This document shows positions 6,697 to 14,352 of a stretch of 56,777 bases of DNA, piece after piece; position 1 is the stretch's first letter; the number at the start of each line of letters is the position of its first letter. The position numbers and the translations under genes are program-made. The stretch comes from Sva-07 sp031398325 (lineage in GTDB: Bacteria > Actinomycetota > Acidimicrobiia > Acidimicrobiales > Ilumatobacteraceae): contig JANNNB010000057.1 of assembly GCA_031398325.1 (NCBI GenBank), positions 1 to 56,777 of the forward strand, in the 5' to 3' direction. Under the pieces are notes generated by a model that worked only from the letters and a program-made list of their open reading frames with translations, ran no database searches and was not told where the DNA came from.

Positions 6697-9444
6697 ATGA
6701 ATCCTGCTCGCCGAAGTGCCCTCGCGATCGCCGCCACACTCGGCCCCGTTGCCATTGCGCCTGTGGTTCAGGCTGCCCCGTCGTCGCTCGTCGGGGACCC
6801 GTCGCCGACCGATGGCGCTCGTACCGGTTCGAGCGGGACGGCCGCCACCACCGCTCCGGACGCGTCTGCCGATGTTCCGTGCGGGCCGGCCCCGACGAGC
6901 ACGCCGGCCTCGACCACCTCGACGTCGACCACTTCCACCACCACCACCACGACGATCCCCACCACGACGACCCCGTCCACGATCGCTCCGGAATCAGGGG
7001 AGCCACACGCCGAGGGAGCGGCCGCAGCCACCGGCGCGGTGGCCAGTTCGGTGGCCAATCCGGTGGCGGGTTCCGCACCGCCGCAGGCCTGCCAGCCCGA
7101 GGTGACCACGACCACCGCGGTCCCGCCCGCTCCGTCCACCTCGGTGCCGGTCGTGCCGACGATCGCCGAGCCTGCGGCCCCTGTCGGAACCGAAGCCGTC
7201 GCCGCGCCGCCCGCGATCAACGCGCCGGCGACGCCGAACGAACCGGTCGTCGAGCGTCAGCCGGCGGCACCGGGCGAGGCGATCGAACCCGAACTCCCGT
7301 CGCAGACCGCGGCGGGAACGCCGGCGGCGATCGACGCGGTGACGCCCGAACCGACGGCGCCGTTGCCGCCGACCAATCCCACGTGGACCAGCGCAGGGGT
7401 GCCGAGACTCGTCGCACCTCGTGTCCCCGGTACGGGCTCGCTCCAGCTCGGCCGCACTCCGGCGGGTGAGCGTGTGGTGCTCGTCGACGACGTGGAGGTC
7501 ATCCTCGCCACCATTCGTCAGCTGGAATCCGCCGGGCGCTACGACATCGGACCGAACCGTGCGAGGGCGTCGGGCGCCTACCAGTACATCCCGAGCACGT
7601 GGAACAACTACGGGGGCTATGCAGAGGCGTACCTCGCGCCACCGGCCGTGCAGGACGAGCGGGCGCGTGCCGACGTCCTCCGGTTCCTGTCGATGTACGG
7701 CGGGGACGTGTCGATGGTGCCGATCATGTGGTACTACCCGCGAGCCGCACAGGATCGGTCGTGGATGGACCGGATACCGAACCCGGCGGGCGGGAACCGG
7801 CTGACGATCCGCCAGTACCAGACCCGTTGGCTGGAACAACTCGCTGCCAACGCCACGGTGCTGCTCGGGACGTATGTCCCTGCGCCGTCGACGCCTGCTG
7901 CCGTCAGCGTCCTGTCCGAGATCCCCGAGCACGAGATCCCCGTCGACGAGGTCCCGGTCGACGCCGTCCCCGCGGACGAGACATCCGTGACGGTTCCGGT
8001 GTCCCCCGTCCCCGCCCCGACCGTCCCCGCCCCGATCGCGTCGGTGACCCCCGATGCGCCGGTCGAGACCACACCGCCGGTGGTGATCGACGTCGACGTG
8101 GTCACGGTGTCGGAGTCGACGATCGATCTCGCCGCTCGGTCGGTCCCGCCGGCCAACGACGAGGAGGACGGCCTGGGTTCGATGCGCACGATCGTCTTTC
8201 CGGTGCTCGGCCCGGTGGCGTACGCCAACGGCTGGGGCGACCCGCGTGCGGGCGGCCGGGCGCACGAAGGGACCGACATCGTCGGGGTGCGGATGCAGCC
8301 GATCCTCGCCGTGGTCGACGGCGTGGTCAGCCGATACCAGCCGACGTCGACCGGCATCCGTGGCGTCGCGATATCGATCGCCGACGTCGACGGCTGGCGG
8401 TACAACTACTTCCACAACAACGACGACACGCCGGGCACCGACGATGGTCAAGCGGTCGACGAGTTTCGGCTCGCCCCCGGCCTGGAGCTCGGCGACACCG
8501 TCGTGGCCGGACAGATCATCGGGTACATGGGTGACTCGGGCAACGCCGAGGAGTCGGTCGCACACCTGCACTTCGAGCTCCGTGACCCCACCGGTCGGGC
8601 ACGGCCGTCGTACTGGTCACTGCGGTCCGCGGAGGCCCGTCAGGCGTGCACGATCGGCATCGGTCCGTGGTCGACCCCAACCGTCGGCCAGGACGCCGCA
8701 GCCGAGGCCCCAGCCGATGCGACCGTCGCTGCCACCGGCGCGGTGGCGGCGCCGGTCGCCGACCCTCCTGTTGCCGGGGTCGTCCCGCAGGCCGCCGCGC
8801 TCGACCAGCCGATCGACCGGCCCGGGCTCGCGTCCGACACGACGACCGAACCAGGTGCGACGGTCGAACCCCTCGAGCCGATCGTCGAACACACCGTGGT
8901 GACGCCGATGTACGGGGAAGGTCAATGGGTGATCGACTCGGAAGGTCGAGTCACCGCAACGGGCGACGCAGCGCTGATCATGCCGCGTCGCGACCTCCAG
9001 TGCGATGTGGGCCCGGCGACACCGTTCGGCACCGAGAGCGCGGGCTGGAGCGAGGTCGACCACGGAGTGCTCGACGGCACCGTGCTCCAAGACGCCGACC
9101 TGACCGGCACCGTCCTGGCCGACGTCGTTCCGGAACCGCCCGCTCCGGTGATCACCGAGCTGTTGCCCCTCGCGGCGCGCTTCACCGGCAAGACGCCCAA
9201 CTCCGCCGCGGGTCCGTTCGTCGACGATGCCCCGGCGACGCTCGAGTCGATCCTGGCCGCCCCGCCGGGTGGCGCACTCCTCGTCGACGGGAACGACGTC
9301 ACATTCGACGGCGAGTCCGTGATCGACGACCCGATCAGTCAGCCGATGGCGTTCACGGACCCGGCGACGGGTGAGACGATCATCGTGGTCTTCGAGCTGC
9401 CACCTCCGCGGCCGGACCTGATCACCACCAGCGGAATTCGCTGA
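6697..9444 (+). CDS. Secreted peptidoglycan hydrolase: transglycosylase-like plus M23 (LytM) domains
   Basis: This 915-residue exported protein starts with a Sec signal peptide (ALAIAATLGPVAIAPVVQAA). A Thr/Pro/Ala-rich low-complexity stretch follows to about residue 260, including a run of Ser/Thr. About residues 265-385 form a transglycosylase-like domain (IRQLESAGRYD, SGAYQYIPSTWNNYGGYAEA). A second Pro/Val-rich linker leads to an M23 metallopeptidase domain (about 494-645) with the zinc ligands H523 and D527 (HEGTD) and H623/H625 (HLHFEL). About 270 further residues have no recognised domain. Expected role: cleaving both glycan and peptide parts of peptidoglycan for growth or division. 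It stands alone, 124 bases after ilvD. Confidence 0.88.
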   Translation: MNPARRSALAIAATLGPVAIAPVVQAAPSSLVGDPSPTDGARTGSSGTAATTAPDASADVPCGPAPTSTPASTTSTSTTSTTTTTTIPTTTTPSTIAPESGEPHAEGAAAATGAVASSVANPVAGSAPPQACQPEVTTTTAVPPAPSTSVPVVPTIAEPAAPVGTEAVAAPPAINAPATPNEPVVERQPAAPGEAIEPELPSQTAAGTPAAIDAVTPEPTAPLPPTNPTWTSAGVPRLVAPRVPGTGSLQLGRTPAGERVVLVDDVEVILATIRQLESAGRYDIGPNRARASGAYQYIPSTWNNYGGYAEAYLAPPAVQDERARADVLRFLSMYGGDVSMVPIMWYYPRAAQDRSWMDRIPNPAGGNRLTIRQYQTRWLEQLAANATVLLGTYVPAPSTPAAVSVLSEIPEHEIPVDEVPVDAVPADETSVTVPVSPVPAPTVPAPIASVTPDAPVETTPPVVIDVDVVTVSESTIDLAARSVPPANDEEDGLGSMRTIVFPVLGPVAYANGWGDPRAGGRAHEGTDIVGVRMQPILAVVDGVVSRYQPTSTGIRGVAISIADVDGWRYNYFHNNDDTPGTDDGQAVDEFRLAPGLELGDTVVAGQIIGYMGDSGNAEESVAHLHFELRDPTGRARPSYWSLRSAEARQACTIGIGPWSTPTVGQDAAAEAPADATVAATGAVAAPVADPPVAGVVPQAAALDQPIDRPGLASDTTTEPGATVEPLEPIVEHTVVTPMYGEGQWVIDSEGRVTATGDAALIMPRRDLQCDVGPATPFGTESAGWSEVDHGVLDGTVLQDADLTGTVLADVVPEPPAPVITELLPLAARFTGKTPNSAAGPFVDDAPATLESILAAPPGGALLVDGNDVTFDGESVIDDPISQPMAFTDPATGETIIVVFELPPPRPDLITTSGIR

Positions 9445-9446
9445 CG

Positions 9447-10679
9447 TCAGTCCACCAGTGCCTGGTGGACGAGCGACTTCAGCTCTTCGCGAATCGGGTA
9501 GGTGCTCGACGGGAGCAGTTGGGTGAGGAACATGCCAAGGATCTCCTCGACAGGGTCGACCCAGAAGATCGTGCTCGCCGCTCCACCCCAGGAGTAGTCA
9601 CCTGCTGATCCGAGCACCTTGTTGCCCACCGGATCGAGCACGACCGAGAACCCGAGTCCGAACCCGATGCCGTCGAAGGTCGTCTCGGCGAACAGTGGAC
9701 GGCCGAACTCCTCGAGGTCGGCATTGCCCGGCAAGTGGTTCCGGGTCATGTAGTCGACCGTGCGGCTGCCCAGGATCCGCACACCGTCGAGTTCGCCACG
9801 GTTGAGCAACATGTGAGCGAAGCGCAGGTAGTCGTGTGCCGTCCCGGCGAGCCCGCCGCCTCCGCCCAACATCGTCGGTGGCTGACCCATCCCAGCGCCA
9901 CCGGGCATGAGATACGCCTGTCCCGTGACCGGGTGCGGGACGTACAAGGCCGCGAACCGGTCGGCACGATCCTCGGGTACCCAGAAGTCGGTTTCGGTCA
10001 TGCCGAGCGGGTCGAAGATCCGCTCCTTCATGAACACGTCGAGTGGTTGGCCCGAGACCACCTCGACGACACGTCCGAGGACGTCGGTCGACACGCCGTA
10101 GTTCCACTCGCTCCCCGGCTGGAACACGAGCGGAAGTTCGGCCCACTTGGCGCAGCACGCGGCAAGGTCCAAGCCGGCAGGATTGCCCCACGCGAACCCG
10201 GCCTCGCGATAGAGCGCGTCGACAGGATGCGTGTTGTGGAATCCGTACGTGAGACCCGACGTGTGGGTGAGCAGGTGCCAGATCCGGATCGGCTCGGTCT
10301 GGGGTTCGACCACCGGGTTGACGAACGATCCCGACCGGTACACCGGCGTGTCGGCGAACTCGGGGATGAACGTGCTGATCGGTTCCTTCAGCGAGAACGC
10401 TCCTTGCTCGTGCAGGATCATCGCAGCGACCGAAGTGATCGGTTTGCTCATCGAGAACATCCGCACCACCGTGTCGTTCTCGAACGGCAGACCCGCCTCG
10501 ATGTCGCGCTTGCCGTAGGTGGACGAGTGGACGACCTGGCCGCGCCGGCTGACCACGGCATGCCATCCGGCGAGCTTGCCCTCGTCGACGTACGTCGCGA
10601 AGTGGGTGTCGATCCGAGCGAGTCGATCGGCGTCGAAGCCGACGGCGGAGGGATCGATCTGGACGGTCGGGCCTGTCAT
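9447..10679 (-). CDS. Serine hydrolase, beta-lactamase class C / esterase family
   Basis: This 410-residue protein has the penicillin-binding-protein-like fold. The nucleophile motif is S76-M-S-K79 (FSMSKPITS), with HLLTHTSGLTYG and the second-motif tyrosine region SEWNYGVSTDVLG. No signal peptide is visible, which favours a cytoplasmic esterase or peptidase over a secreted beta-lactamase. The ATG at 10679 (MTGPTVQIDPS) is chosen over the in-frame ATG four codons upstream because the latter falls inside a candidate -10 (AATGCT, 10687-10692). The gene's last codons include a perfect hairpin (GTCCACCAG, 3-base loop, CTGGTGGAC at 9450-9470), a possible terminator against the convergent hydrolase gene. 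Confidence 0.88.
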   Translation of the reverse strand: MTGPTVQIDPSAVGFDADRLARIDTHFATYVDEGKLAGWHAVVSRRGQVVHSSTYGKRDIEAGLPFENDTVVRMFSMSKPITSVAAMILHEQGAFSLKEPISTFIPEFADTPVYRSGSFVNPVVEPQTEPIRIWHLLTHTSGLTYGFHNTHPVDALYREAGFAWGNPAGLDLAACCAKWAELPLVFQPGSEWNYGVSTDVLGRVVEVVSGQPLDVFMKERIFDPLGMTETDFWVPEDRADRFAALYVPHPVTGQAYLMPGGAGMGQPPTMLGGGGGLAGTAHDYLRFAHMLLNRGELDGVRILGSRTVDYMTRNHLPGNADLEEFGRPLFAETTFDGIGFGLGFSVVLDPVGNKVLGSAGDYSWGGAASTIFWVDPVEEILGMFLTQLLPSSTYPIREELKSLVHQALVD

Positions 10680-10717
10680 CCCCGAGAGCATTGCAGCCGT
10701 CGGTCTACGATCCCGAC

Positions 10718-11203
10718 ATGAGCGACATGCCGCCACCCGCCCCGGAGCCAGTGGTTCCTCCCGTCTCGCCGGAGGCCGGAGCGCCGCCGCCGCCTCCACC
10801 CGCCGGTTCTTTTGCACCGTCGGCCGCGGTCGCCGTCGCCGACTCCGGCCCGGTCGGCAAGCCCCGGTCGATGGCATTGATCATCCTGCTCACCATCATC
10901 ACGTTCGGCCTCTGGGCCATCATCTGGTCGTTCCAGAACGGCAACGAACTGAAGAACCACGCAAAGACCGGCATCGGCGGTGTCGGCTATCTGTTCATCA
11001 CCCTCTTCATCTCGCCGGTGACGATGTTCCTGATGGCGGGCGAGGTCGAGCAGCTCTACCGACGTGAGGGCAAGGAGCCCCCGATCACCACGATCTGGGG
11101 TCTGTGGTTCCTGTTGCCGATCATCGGCAACCTCGTCTGGTACATCCGCATCCAGAAGTCACTGAACGAGTACTGGGTCGCGCATGGCGCACCCGCCGCC
11201 TGA
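10718..11203 (+). CDS. DUF4234 membrane protein
   Basis: This 161-residue protein has a Pro/Ala-rich N-terminal tail of about 50 residues, then membrane segments in MALIILLTIITFGLWAIIW, YLFITLFISPVTMFLMAG and TIWGLWFLLPIIGNLVWYI. The motif TFGLWAIIWSFQNGNELKNH is typical of DUF4234. The function of the family is unknown. The ATG at 10718 is preceded by TACGAT (10706-10711) with a six-base gap, indicating a leaderless message. It is divergent from the serine hydrolase, with only 38 bases between the start codons. Confidence 0.82.
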   Translation: MSDMPPPAPEPVVPPVSPEAGAPPPPPPAGSFAPSAAVAVADSGPVGKPRSMALIILLTIITFGLWAIIWSFQNGNELKNHAKTGIGGVGYLFITLFISPVTMFLMAGEVEQLYRREGKEPPITTIWGLWFLLPIIGNLVWYIRIQKSLNEYWVAHGAPAA

Positions 11204-11225
11204 CCCCCACCGAATCGCGCTGAAC

Positions 11226-11266
11226 TCGTGAACTTCTTGCGCACCCCTTGCGCAACAACTTCACGA
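11226..11266. terminator. Hairpin between convergent DUF4234 and bcp genes
   Basis: TCGTGAACTTCTTGCGCA (11226-11243) pairs with TGCGCAACAACTTCACGA (11249-11266) with two mismatches and a 5-base loop. It is the only structure in the 77-base convergent gap. No T-run follows, so termination is inferred from position. Confidence 0.5.
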
Positions 11267-11280
11267 GAACGCGGGAGCGG

Positions 11281-11739
11281 TCAGGCCGCAAGCGCAGCGA
11301 GCAGGTTGGTCGGGGTGTCCTTCGGGCTGATTTTCGGCCAGGCGTTGGCGACCTTGCCCGTCTCGTCGATCAGGAACGCTGAGCGCTGGACGCCCATGTA
11401 CTTCTTGCCGTAGTTGTTCTTCTCGACCCACACGCCGTACGCCTCGGCGACCGCGTGATCGACGTCGGACAGCAACGTGAAGCCGAGCGAGTACTTGTCG
11501 TCGAACTTCTTGAGCTTGGCCGGCAGGTCGGGGCTGATGCCGAGGATCACCGTGTCGCCGATGTCGGCCGCGATGTCGCGGAGCCCGCAGGCCTGCGTGG
11601 TGCAGCCCGGTGTGTCGGCGCGGGGATAGAAGTAGACGAGTACCTTGCGCCCTTTGAACGACGACAGCTTCACCGCCGTGTCGTTCTGATCCTTCAGGTT
11701 GATCGCAGGGGCGCGCTTGCCGGCTTCGGGTGTCGTCAT
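11281..11739 (-). CDS. bcp: Thioredoxin-dependent thiol peroxidase (BCP/PrxQ)
   Basis: This 152-residue peroxiredoxin reduces hydrogen peroxide and organic hydroperoxides with thioredoxin. The active site YPRADTPGCTTQACGLRD has the peroxidatic C46 and a resolving C51 five residues on, the spacing of atypical 2-Cys BCP (E. coli C45/C50). The ATG at 11739 overlaps the stop of the DUF3054 gene upstream (ATGA, 11736-11739), so translation is coupled and longer readings of the frame are spurious. C-terminal PKISPKDTPTNLLAALAA matches the family end. Confidence 0.94.
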   Translation of the reverse strand: MTTPEAGKRAPAINLKDQNDTAVKLSSFKGRKVLVYFYPRADTPGCTTQACGLRDIAADIGDTVILGISPDLPAKLKKFDDKYSLGFTLLSDVDHAVAEAYGVWVEKNNYGKKYMGVQRSAFLIDETGKVANAWPKISPKDTPTNLLAALAA

Positions 11740-12206
11740 GGACCGGATGGTACCCGTGCCGATTGGGGTGACCGGGCGGCCGCGTGCCGCGCTCGGCGCG
11801 GCTCGGCGAAGGCCCAGATGGCTCGCCAGCCCACGAGCGTCAGCCCGAGGAAGATGGTCGCCACGATCACGAACGCGAGCGCCGTGCCCTCGCCCTCGAC
11901 GCGACGGATGAACATCCCGCCGATGACCGTGTAGGCCCACAGCGCGATGCCGGTGCGCACCGACATCGGCGAGCGCCACGCTCGAAGTCCGAGCCATCCG
12001 AAAAGGAGCGCGAACAGGAACGGCGTGACCGTTTCCAGGTATCCGGAGACCGTCGCGTCCTCGTCGTGATTCCGGCGGCCGATCGCCACGAACAGGGCGA
12101 CGAAACCGACGTCGATGAACGCAGCGAGCGCAGCGCTGAGCCGTCTGCCAGGGTCGGTGGTGCCGGGATCGTTGCGGCCAGTGGCGGTGGTGCGGGGTTC
12201 ACTCAT
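11736..12206 (-). CDS. DUF3054 membrane protein
   Basis: This 156-residue protein has about four membrane helices and matches DUF3054 by the opening LAAFIDVGFVALFVAIGRRNHDE and the closing LAFVIVATIFLGLTLVGWRAI. Members are actinobacterial membrane proteins of unknown function. The basic tail after residue 130 is probably cytoplasmic. The start at 12206 opens a two-gene operon whose second gene, bcp, overlaps its stop by four bases, hinting at a link with redox homeostasis. The flavin reductase gene ends 12 bases upstream on the same strand, so the operon may be longer. Confidence 0.82.
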   Translation of the reverse strand: MSEPRTTATGRNDPGTTDPGRRLSAALAAFIDVGFVALFVAIGRRNHDEDATVSGYLETVTPFLFALLFGWLGLRAWRSPMSVRTGIALWAYTVIGGMFIRRVEGEGTALAFVIVATIFLGLTLVGWRAIWAFAEPRRARHAAARSPQSARVPSGP

Positions 12207-12218
12207 CAGACGTCCATG

Positions 12219-12767
12219 TCAGATCTCCGACGCGAATCCGCCGATGCCGCCCCGATAGAACACGAGCGGTCGGGGTGGCAGGCCGTCGTGGTCGGCGTCC
12301 GCGTCGAGGTAGTCGACGTGGCCGAGCACGAAGTAGTGGTCACCCATCGTGTACACGTCTTCGACGGTGCAGTCGATCCACGCGACGGCCCGGTCGAGCA
12401 CCGGCGAGCCGCTCGGTGCCGGGTGCCAGTCGACGCCCTCGAATCGGGTCAACTCGGTGCCGCTCTTCGCGAACTTCCAGCACAGGTCGTCCTGCGCGGA
12501 ACTCAGCACGTTGACGCAGAACTTTCCGTACGGAGCCATTGCCTCCCAGGTGATCGAGTCGATCTGGGGGAGGAAGCCGACGAGCGGCGGGTCGAGCGAC
12601 ACGGACGTGAACGATCCGATCGTGAACCCCATCGGCTGTCCGTCGGCGAGGCCGGTGACGATCGTGACCCCCGTGGGGAAGTGACCGAGCACCATGCGGA
12701 AGTGTCCGGCGTCGAACGCGATCTCGGACTTGGCTGGCGTTTCGGGAGTGCCGGGGGATTCGCTCAT
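12219..12767 (-). CDS. Flavin reductase-like, FMN-binding split-barrel protein
   Basis: This 182-residue protein belongs to the flavin reductase domain family (HpaC/NtaB-like), which reduces FMN or FAD with NAD(P)H to feed monooxygenases. Diagnostic stretches are FRMVLGHFPTGVTIVTG, PMGFTIGSFTSVSLDPPLVG and FCVNVLSSAQDDLCWKFA, and the end HYFVLGHVDYLDAD...PLVFYRGGIGGF. No monooxygenase partner is nearby. The ATG at 12767 has TACATT (12776-12781) eight bases upstream; that box overlaps the -10 of the divergent gene. Two bases into a tight cluster, it may be co-transcribed with DUF3054 and bcp. Confidence 0.87.
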   Translation of the reverse strand: MSESPGTPETPAKSEIAFDAGHFRMVLGHFPTGVTIVTGLADGQPMGFTIGSFTSVSLDPPLVGFLPQIDSITWEAMAPYGKFCVNVLSSAQDDLCWKFAKSGTELTRFEGVDWHPAPSGSPVLDRAVAWIDCTVEDVYTMGDHYFVLGHVDYLDADADHDGLPPRPLVFYRGGIGGFASEI

Positions 12768-12775
12768 CGGACCCC

Positions 12776-12785
12776 AATGTACGCT
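12776..12785. promoter_or_regulatory. Overlapping divergent -10 boxes
   Basis: On the minus strand TACATT (12776-12781) lies eight bases before the flavin reductase ATG. On the plus strand TACGCT (12780-12785) lies eight bases before the formyl-THF cyclo-ligase ATG. The two hexamers share two bases in a 26-base gap, so RNA polymerase probably cannot occupy both at once. Confidence 0.5.
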
Positions 12786-12793
12786 GCCGACCG

Positions 12794-13288
12794 ATGCCCG
12801 ACCCGACGCAACCGGTGCCGGGCAAGACCGAACTGCGTCGATCGATGCGCGAGCTCCGGCGGGCGCTGCCCGATCGGATCGAGCGGTCGACAGCGTTGTG
12901 GAGCCATGTGCGGGAGATCCCCGAGTTCGAGCGCGCCCGGCGGGTCCTGCTGTTCTCGACGATTCCGGGAGAGCCCGAGACCAGGGCGTTCGTCGACCGG
13001 TGCGTGGCCGCCGGCAAAGAGGTGGCGATGCCCGAAGACGACGTCGACGCGTCGTGGCCCGACGTCGTCGTCGTTCCGGGACTCGCGTTCACCCACGGCG
13101 GCGACCGTCTCGGCCAGGGCGGCGGCTGGTACGACCGGTTCCTTCTGGCGATCCGTGATGATTGCACCACGGTCGGGGTCTGCTTCGCGGAGCAGATCGT
13201 CGACACCCTCCCGACCGAGCCCCACGACGTTCCCCTCGACCACGTCGTGACCGACTCCGGCATCGCGTCCCGGTCCGCCACACCGTGA
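12794..13288 (+). CDS. 5-formyltetrahydrofolate cyclo-ligase
   Basis: Converts 5-formyl-THF to 5,10-methenyl-THF with ATP, returning a storage folate to the one-carbon pool. The 164-residue product has the basic N-terminal KTELRRSMRELRRAL and the family signature VVVPGLAFTHGGDRLGQGGGWYDRF (nucleotide/folate site). It is 20-30 residues shorter than most homologues, mainly in the middle. FolD, which acts on the product, is 3.4 kb downstream. A leaderless start is suggested by TACGCT eight bases before the ATG. Three bases after the stop the first of two tandem family-B repeats begins. Confidence 0.9.
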   Translation: MPDPTQPVPGKTELRRSMRELRRALPDRIERSTALWSHVREIPEFERARRVLLFSTIPGEPETRAFVDRCVAAGKEVAMPEDDVDASWPDVVVVPGLAFTHGGDRLGQGGGWYDRFLLAIRDDCTTVGVCFAEQIVDTLPTEPHDVPLDHVVTDSGIASRSATP

Positions 13289-13290
13289 GG

Positions 13291-13334
13291 TCGAAGTCGA
13301 TGTACCGGTGCCCGTGCGGGACAACGACATCGCT
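13291..13334 (+). repeat. Dispersed palindromic repeat, family B, copy 2
   Basis: Contains GTCGATGTACCGGTGCCCG then TGCGGGACAACGACATCGC. It directly follows the formyl-THF cyclo-ligase stop and is 18 bases from copy 3 in the same orientation. Confidence 0.7.
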
Positions 13335-13348
13335 GGAGATCTGCGCGA

Positions 13349-14281
13349 TCACGTCGATGTCGATGTACCGGCGCCGGTGGGGGACAACGACGTCGCAGCG
13401 GTGACGAGGCGGTCGCGCAGGATGTCGACGGCGGGATCTGGCACGGCGCCACGCCGTGATGCCACGACCAGTTGGCGGGAGAGCAGGGTCGAGCCGGGAT
13501 CGAGCGGACGGTCACCGTGTTCGGCCTGCGAGCGAGGCAGCACCGTCCAGCCGGTACCGAAGCGGACCATCTCGCGCAACACGTCCGGCTGATGGCTCTC
13601 GGCGACGACATCGAGGCGAGCACCTCGAGCGCGCAGGTGTTCCACGATCAGCGTTCGCGTGTGCGACCCCTGTGGGTACAGGACCCACGGCCCCCACGTC
13701 GTCGGATCGTCGGACGCCATACCTGGAGGGCCGTAGACGGCCAGTTCCTCGACGAGCAACGACGTGAGCTCGATGGCCGCCTGACCTGCGGTTGGCCGGG
13801 TCGGCGGTTCGACGCACACGACCAGGTCGAGTTCTCCGCCGACCAACGACTCGAGGAGCTGGGCGGAGGGCGCGACGCGCAACAGGATCTCGACCTCCGG
13901 ACTCTCGGCGCGGAACTCGCGCAGCGTGTCGGGGAAGTGCAGCACCGCCGCCGCATCGATCATCCCCAACCGGATCGTGCCGGCAGCGCCGGTCCGCTGC
14001 CGTTCGGACCAACGGGCGAGGTCGCCGGTGAGCCCGAGCACCTGTCGGGCGTGGGCGAGCACCGGCTGTGCTGACGGCCGAAGGTGTCGGCGCCGACCGT
14101 CACGATCGAACAAGCCCACGCCGAGCCGCCGTTCGAGTTCGGCGAGCCCCTGGGACAGCGCCGACGCACTGACGCCGACGCTGTCGGCGGCTTGGGCCCA
14201 CGTCGGCTCGTCGTCCACGGCCACGAGGTACTCGAGTTGGCGGATCGAGAGATCGGGCAGCGGAAGCGACGGCGGTACCAC
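13349..14281 (-). CDS. LysR-family transcriptional regulator
   Basis: This 310-residue regulator has an N-terminal winged helix (LSIRQLEYLVAVDDEPTWAQAADSVGVSASALSQGLAELERRLGV, read in parts) and a periplasmic-binding-protein-like effector domain (GTIRLGMIDAAAVLHFPDTLREF). The GTG at 14281 is preceded by TATCCT with a seven-base gap. It is divergent from inositol-phosphate synthase, 71 bases away, which it may regulate. The last dozen residues (SPTGAGTSTST) and the stop codon are encoded by repeat copy B3, so the C-terminus was apparently rewritten by insertion of that element. Confidence 0.87.
   Translation of the reverse strand: MVPPSLPLPDLSIRQLEYLVAVDDEPTWAQAADSVGVSASALSQGLAELERRLGVGLFDRDGRRRHLRPSAQPVLAHARQVLGLTGDLARWSERQRTGAAGTIRLGMIDAAAVLHFPDTLREFRAESPEVEILLRVAPSAQLLESLVGGELDLVVCVEPPTRPTAGQAAIELTSLLVEELAVYGPPGMASDDPTTWGPWVLYPQGSHTRTLIVEHLRARGARLDVVAESHQPDVLREMVRFGTGWTVLPRSQAEHGDRPLDPGSTLLSRQLVVASRRGAVPDPAVDILRDRLVTAATSLSPTGAGTSTST
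13353..13396 (+). repeat. Dispersed palindromic repeat, family B, copy 3
   Basis: Contains GTCGATGTACCGGCGCCGG then TGGGGGACAACGACGTCGC. It overlaps the 3' end of the LysR gene on the opposite strand and provides its final codons. Confidence 0.7.
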
Positions 14282-14352
14282 CTTCTGCAGGATAGTTCAG
14301 ACTTTCTTCACTGTTCGCCAACCATGTGAAACATCGCTTATGATCGTCGCCC

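Noticed and set aside
6629..6700. A 23-codon ORF ending in an ATGA overlap with the secreted hydrolase start
   Set aside because: The overlap looks like translational coupling, but there is no ribosome site, no conserved composition and no regulatory logic; chance is likely in a 124-base GC-rich gap.
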